Origin: Paludibacteraceae bacterium
Lineage (GTDB): Bacteria; Bacteroidota; Bacteroidia; Bacteroidales; Paludibacteraceae
Length of the DNA: 64,000 nucleotides
NCBI GenBank assembly: GCA_017477325.1
Contig: JAFUWV010000002.1
Location: forward strand, 248,001-312,000
Reading direction: 5' to 3'
Part shown: positions 60,620 to 64,000 of the stretch, piece after piece
Numbering within the stretch: position 1 is the stretch's first letter
Layout: the number at the start of each line of letters is the position of its first letter
Made by a program: the position numbers and the translations under genes
Notes under the pieces: model-generated
Database searches by the model: none
What the model was told of the DNA's origin: nothing
The model's input: the letters and a program-made list of their open reading frames with translations, nothing else

Positions 60620-63600
60620 TTATCCATTTATAAGCTTCTTTAATGTTTCGATGCCCTTCAGTACTATATTGCCATCTTCATTTATTAGACCTCCTATTTC
60701 ATTAATTTCATCCATAAGGGGTTTGTCTATTTGAAGTATATTTACCGTGATTAACCTGCAATTAAGCCTCTCTTCCTTTCTTTGTTGTTTCTCTGATGTC
60801 GGCATATCGCCAGGTCTATCAACATGATCTAGTTTAGGGTTCATATTTTTAACATCAAATGCAAGTTTGTAACTGCCATCCGGGTTACAAATAACGAAAT
60901 CTGCCAATTCATAATCTTTCCCTTCTAAATGTTTCAGTTCCTCATCTTTACAGTTTGTATAATAGAGAACCAACGCTCGGAAGGCCTCCTCGCCTATTTC
61001 TCCAATATAGTCTGAGAAAAGTATCAGCGGATGCAGTATTAACCCCGCTTTATTCCAATTTGTAGCGAAACCATGTTTTTCGAAATGCCTACGTATAACC
61101 TCATTTTTCATCAGAATGCTTAAACGTGCTTTCTCTGGTGAAATGTCGTAAGTGGCACCTTTGCCTTTAACGCAAACTTTGCCTCGTTGTTTATCAAAAT
61201 TAAAAGTATATCCTCCATTATCACCTCTTTCCCAATCTCCATAACATTTTGTTATAAAAGTTAGATATCTATCTTCTTCGTTTAATTCATCCCAACTGGA
61301 AATAACTGGCTTTGAAATAATTGTATGTTTATAACTTTGATTCATTATTTGACTAGCCAAGATATGATAAGGTATGTCATCATTATCTCCAACATCAGTG
61401 AAGTCATCTATATCGTCATTCAAATGGGGAGTATAGTGTAGAGCTCTTTTTCTCATTCCATCCAATAGACTCTGAGCGTTATTCGCTTCATTACAGCGCT
61501 TTATTTCTTCTGCAGATACTAAAGCGTCCGTATTAACATTACGATTCAGAATATATAAGGCCAACTCTCTAAACTCTTTTGTCAATGATTTATTCAAGTT
61601 TTCCGGGTTAAAGAATGAGCTCATCGTTTCATCATATAATAGATATGTTGTATGAGGTTTATTTCTCGTACGACATAATCTTCCGACTGCTTGTTCTACT
61701 ATTGTCTGCGCCCATGCAGCTTTATCTTTTGCTATGCCAGGATCTGTTTTTTCGCTAAAGTAGAATGCATTCGAGAGAGCTTGATATAACCATCTTGCCA
61801 CATCAGATTTTGATAGACATCCTCTCTCTAATAGCATCATCAAAACTAGCATCGCATTATATAAACTCTTTTCATAGGTTAATTCATAGCCATCTTCATT
61901 CATCATGAGATAGCCTGTTGGTGATTGCAGATAAACTGCATCCCAGTCCTTTTTTAACCGTTCATTTTCTTCTTCCCAATTATCGCCAGAGATATAATCA
62001 AGGTCCTCAGGTATTTCATATTGCATATTGGTTCCCGCCTTGAAACTCCCATATGCAGAAACTAGCATAATTTTAGCATCTTTATTCTTGCTTAGATCTG
62101 TGAGAATTTCAGTTTCTACCTCCTCCCAATCTTTTGAAATACGAATATGATCATTAGTCCAATCTTCTGGAAGTGCTCCTTCTAATTTTGAAGGCATATT
62201 TTTATATGTGCCATCAATAAGACAACTTAAAGTATAGATTTGAATCTTATCTTTATCGCCTGTGCGATTTTGGAAATAAATCATACTACGTAAATCATCG
62301 TGAGAGATAAACCAGTGATACGATTCAACAAATTGGAAAAGGCGATATAATTGGAAAAATACATTCTCTAAGGTACTGTCATATTTCTTCAATTGTCGTA
62401 TTGTAATCTTAAACCACTCTTCATCCAGACCTTCTTCTCGAGCCTCTTTTGAAAACATTTCTTTATACTTAAACGGTAGCTCCAGATGATTTTCTCTTTT
62501 ATCTGTATATTCAAAATGTTCAATTGGAACGACTTCTATTCTATGTTCTTGAGGATATGTTTTTTCAACCAACTCATCAAATGTTTCTCTATCCTCTTTT
62601 GATAATTCATGAACTTTATTGTTCATTATTTGCTTAAGATAAACAATGTCAAAATTGCTGACTATAGATTTGTTTGATGCTGTGGCAGAACATAAAACTA
62701 TAGCAGTATTGTCGAAATGAGTGAGATTAAGTAATACTTTTTCGGGTGTGTTTGTAATCTCACGGCTAGACAATCTCACGCGATGTTGATTGTCTTTCTC
62801 ATCAATTTCTTCTTGAAAGAATTGCACTCCTTGAGAATAAACAGAATAGTCAGGGAGTTTTATTGGCTTTTCATCTTTTGTTTCAATAAAGTTTTTCCTG
62901 TTTGTCATGAACTCCAACTGTTGTTGCTCAAAATGATATTCTGAAGCGGACTCAAATCTGGAGAAGCATGTGTGAATTTCTCTTTCTAAAGTTGGATATC
63001 CAATATAACTTTGACCACCACCATTATTTCTTATATTTGCAATTTCGTCATCAAATTTTGCGCGGCTTGTCTCAAGAGCCTTTGTTATTACATTCCTAAA
63101 TTGTGATTTTACAGAAGTAATATTTCTAGTTATAAGAGTCAAAAATTCATCTAGAGAAATAACAACAGAATAAATGTTAAATAATGAATCTTTATTTTTG
63201 CTATGTACTAAAGTGAAATGTCTATTACCATTTTTATAACATACATACGAATTTGTATTATCACCACTCTGTGATATATTCAATTTTGTGGCTCCAGAGA
63301 AAAATACGCCTCTTCTGAAGTTTTCAATCTCTTCCGGGTTATCAATAAAAATACTTTTATAAGGTTTGATTTCGCCAAATAGTTTCTTCCAGTTGTTATT
63401 TATTGCTGTTTGTGCTTTATTTATGCCATCTTCTAACAGCGTTCCATAATACGAATTTGATGTATGATCTGGGCTCTCAAGAAGTGTCTTATATTGCAAG
63501 AACCCATTATATCCTTTTGCAAATCGTTTATTGCCATAAGCACTTTCAATTGATTGATCTATGATTGCATTTCTCATCGCAATTGCAGCCTGATCTGATT

Positions 63601-64000
63601 CATCAAATAAAATTAGTGTTCTCTCCTTTTTCTTTATATTGTTAAAATCAGTGATGTTAATTCTATCGTCAATGATAGGATCTATACCATACATTGCCTT
63701 ATGAACGGTCATAAGGAGAACCTTTTTACTTTTGTAGTTAACTTGCGGATAGACTTCTTGAAGATGAGGAAAGAGATTGTTTATTTTCCCTATGGAAACT
63801 TTCTTACATTGTTTTGTTTTTTCTAAATGATTTTTGAAGTTGTCAAAAAATGTTCGAACAGCATTACGAAGAGATGCCTCGTTTTCTTCTATCTGTTGAC
63901 GAATAAAATCATTATTGTTTGATTCGTAGGTTTTTATCAACCCTGCCAATCCTTCATAGATCTTCTTAACCCGACCATAACTATATTTCAAATCAGTAAT
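60620..64000 (-). CDS. Large superfamily 2-type helicase with C-terminal nuclease, 5' end missing
   Basis: The frame runs off the window edge (ITD precedes the first possible start, a TTG at 63991), so the N-terminus with Walker A is outside. Visible, numbered from that TTG: motif II-like LILFDESD (127-133); motif III SAT (435-437); SAYGSFKAGTNMQY (645-658), a motif V-like segment; QAVGRLCRTRN (767-777), a clear motif VI; and near the end ADFVICN...LAFDVKN (Asp1031, Asp1046, Lys1048), a PD-(D/E)xK-like nuclease site. 1123+ residues in all. This mixture (helicase plus nuclease) is typical of anti-phage systems, but I do not recognise a named one. Confidence 0.82.
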   Translation of the reverse strand: MTDLKYSYGRVKKIYEGLAGLIKTYESNNNDFIRQQIEENEASLRNAVRTFFDNFKNHLEKTKQCKKVSIGKINNLFPHLQEVYPQVNYKSKKVLLMTVHKAMYGIDPIIDDRINITDFNNIKKKERTLILFDESDQAAIAMRNAIIDQSIESAYGNKRFAKGYNGFLQYKTLLESPDHTSNSYYGTLLEDGINKAQTAINNNWKKLFGEIKPYKSIFIDNPEEIENFRRGVFFSGATKLNISQSGDNTNSYVCYKNGNRHFTLVHSKNKDSLFNIYSVVISLDEFLTLITRNITSVKSQFRNVITKALETSRAKFDDEIANIRNNGGGQSYIGYPTLEREIHTCFSRFESASEYHFEQQQLEFMTNRKNFIETKDEKPIKLPDYSVYSQGVQFFQEEIDEKDNQHRVRLSSREITNTPEKVLLNLTHFDNTAIVLCSATASNKSIVSNFDIVYLKQIMNNKVHELSKEDRETFDELVEKTYPQEHRIEVVPIEHFEYTDKRENHLELPFKYKEMFSKEAREEGLDEEWFKITIRQLKKYDSTLENVFFQLYRLFQFVESYHWFISHDDLRSMIYFQNRTGDKDKIQIYTLSCLIDGTYKNMPSKLEGALPEDWTNDHIRISKDWEEVETEILTDLSKNKDAKIMLVSAYGSFKAGTNMQYEIPEDLDYISGDNWEEENERLKKDWDAVYLQSPTGYLMMNEDGYELTYEKSLYNAMLVLMMLLERGCLSKSDVARWLYQALSNAFYFSEKTDPGIAKDKAAWAQTIVEQAVGRLCRTRNKPHTTYLLYDETMSSFFNPENLNKSLTKEFRELALYILNRNVNTDALVSAEEIKRCNEANNAQSLLDGMRKRALHYTPHLNDDIDDFTDVGDNDDIPYHILASQIMNQSYKHTIISKPVISSWDELNEEDRYLTFITKCYGDWERGDNGGYTFNFDKQRGKVCVKGKGATYDISPEKARLSILMKNEVIRRHFEKHGFATNWNKAGLILHPLILFSDYIGEIGEEAFRALVLYYTNCKDEELKHLEGKDYELADFVICNPDGSYKLAFDVKNMNPKLDHVDRPGDMPTSEKQQRKEERLNCRLITVNILQIDKPLMDEINEIGGLINEDGNIVLKGIETLKKLING

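Overview
The window is a stretch of Bacteroidales chromosome. The main evidence is a SusC/SusD pair, several secreted proteins ending in type IX secretion (T9SS) sorting domains, the gliding/T9SS genes gldE and gldD, BACON-domain lipoproteins, DUF6377 and DUF4476 proteins, and many promoters of the Bacteroidetes type (TTTG, 19-20 bp, TAnnTTTG). A genus cannot be named from the sequence alone. Most housekeeping genes have mixed GC. Three blocks are clearly richer in AT: about 35.8-38.4 kb, 44-47.8 kb and 55.5-64 kb. These look acquired or accessory.

Layout. 0-1 kb: end of a T9SS-secreted protein. 1.2-13.1 kb: a compact polysaccharide utilisation locus with two diverging arms. The left arm holds a GH87-type alpha-1,3-glucanase and a membrane TPR/HTH regulator. 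The right arm holds a small secreted protein, SusC, SusD and a GH97 alpha-glucosidase. Together they predict import and breakdown of an alpha-1,3-linked glucan. 13.2-17.5 kb: two tandem paralogous Ig/BACON lipoproteins. 17.6-34 kb: mainly core genes (tig, typA, an AI-2E transporter, a LytTR regulator, upp, the topoisomerase IV A subunit, rnc-fabF-acpP, a nucleotidase-like phosphatase, mutL). 34-38.4 kb: a TPR/OmpA-like lipoprotein and an AT-rich pair of caspase-like peptidase and small lipoprotein.

38.6-42.8 kb: an acyltransferase preceded by a strongly structured leader or non-coding RNA, a secreted flavodoxin-cyclophilin-like fusion, a YqaE/Pmp3 protein, a DUF4476 protein and a flavin reductase. 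42.8-47.8 kb: a defence-like island with RhuM, a PD-(D/E)xK nuclease-helicase fusion (DUF2075), a decayed DUF1016 copy and an intact DUF1016 nuclease. 48.2-55.4 kb: core genes again (pgpH-tadA, ggpps/pcrB-type synthase, PPTase, gldD, gldE, dusB). 55.5-64 kb: small unknown proteins, an HNH endonuclease, and a two-gene unit of an unrecognised 655-residue protein and a very large helicase-nuclease cut by the window edge. That unit is the best candidate for an undescribed, probably antiviral, system.

Several families of short repeats lie between genes: a 9-bp AAGTTTGnn family, a 7-bp CAGTAAC family and an 11-bp AAGCA family. No tRNA, rRNA, CRISPR array or complete insertion sequence was found. 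Family assignments come from motif recognition by eye, not database searches.
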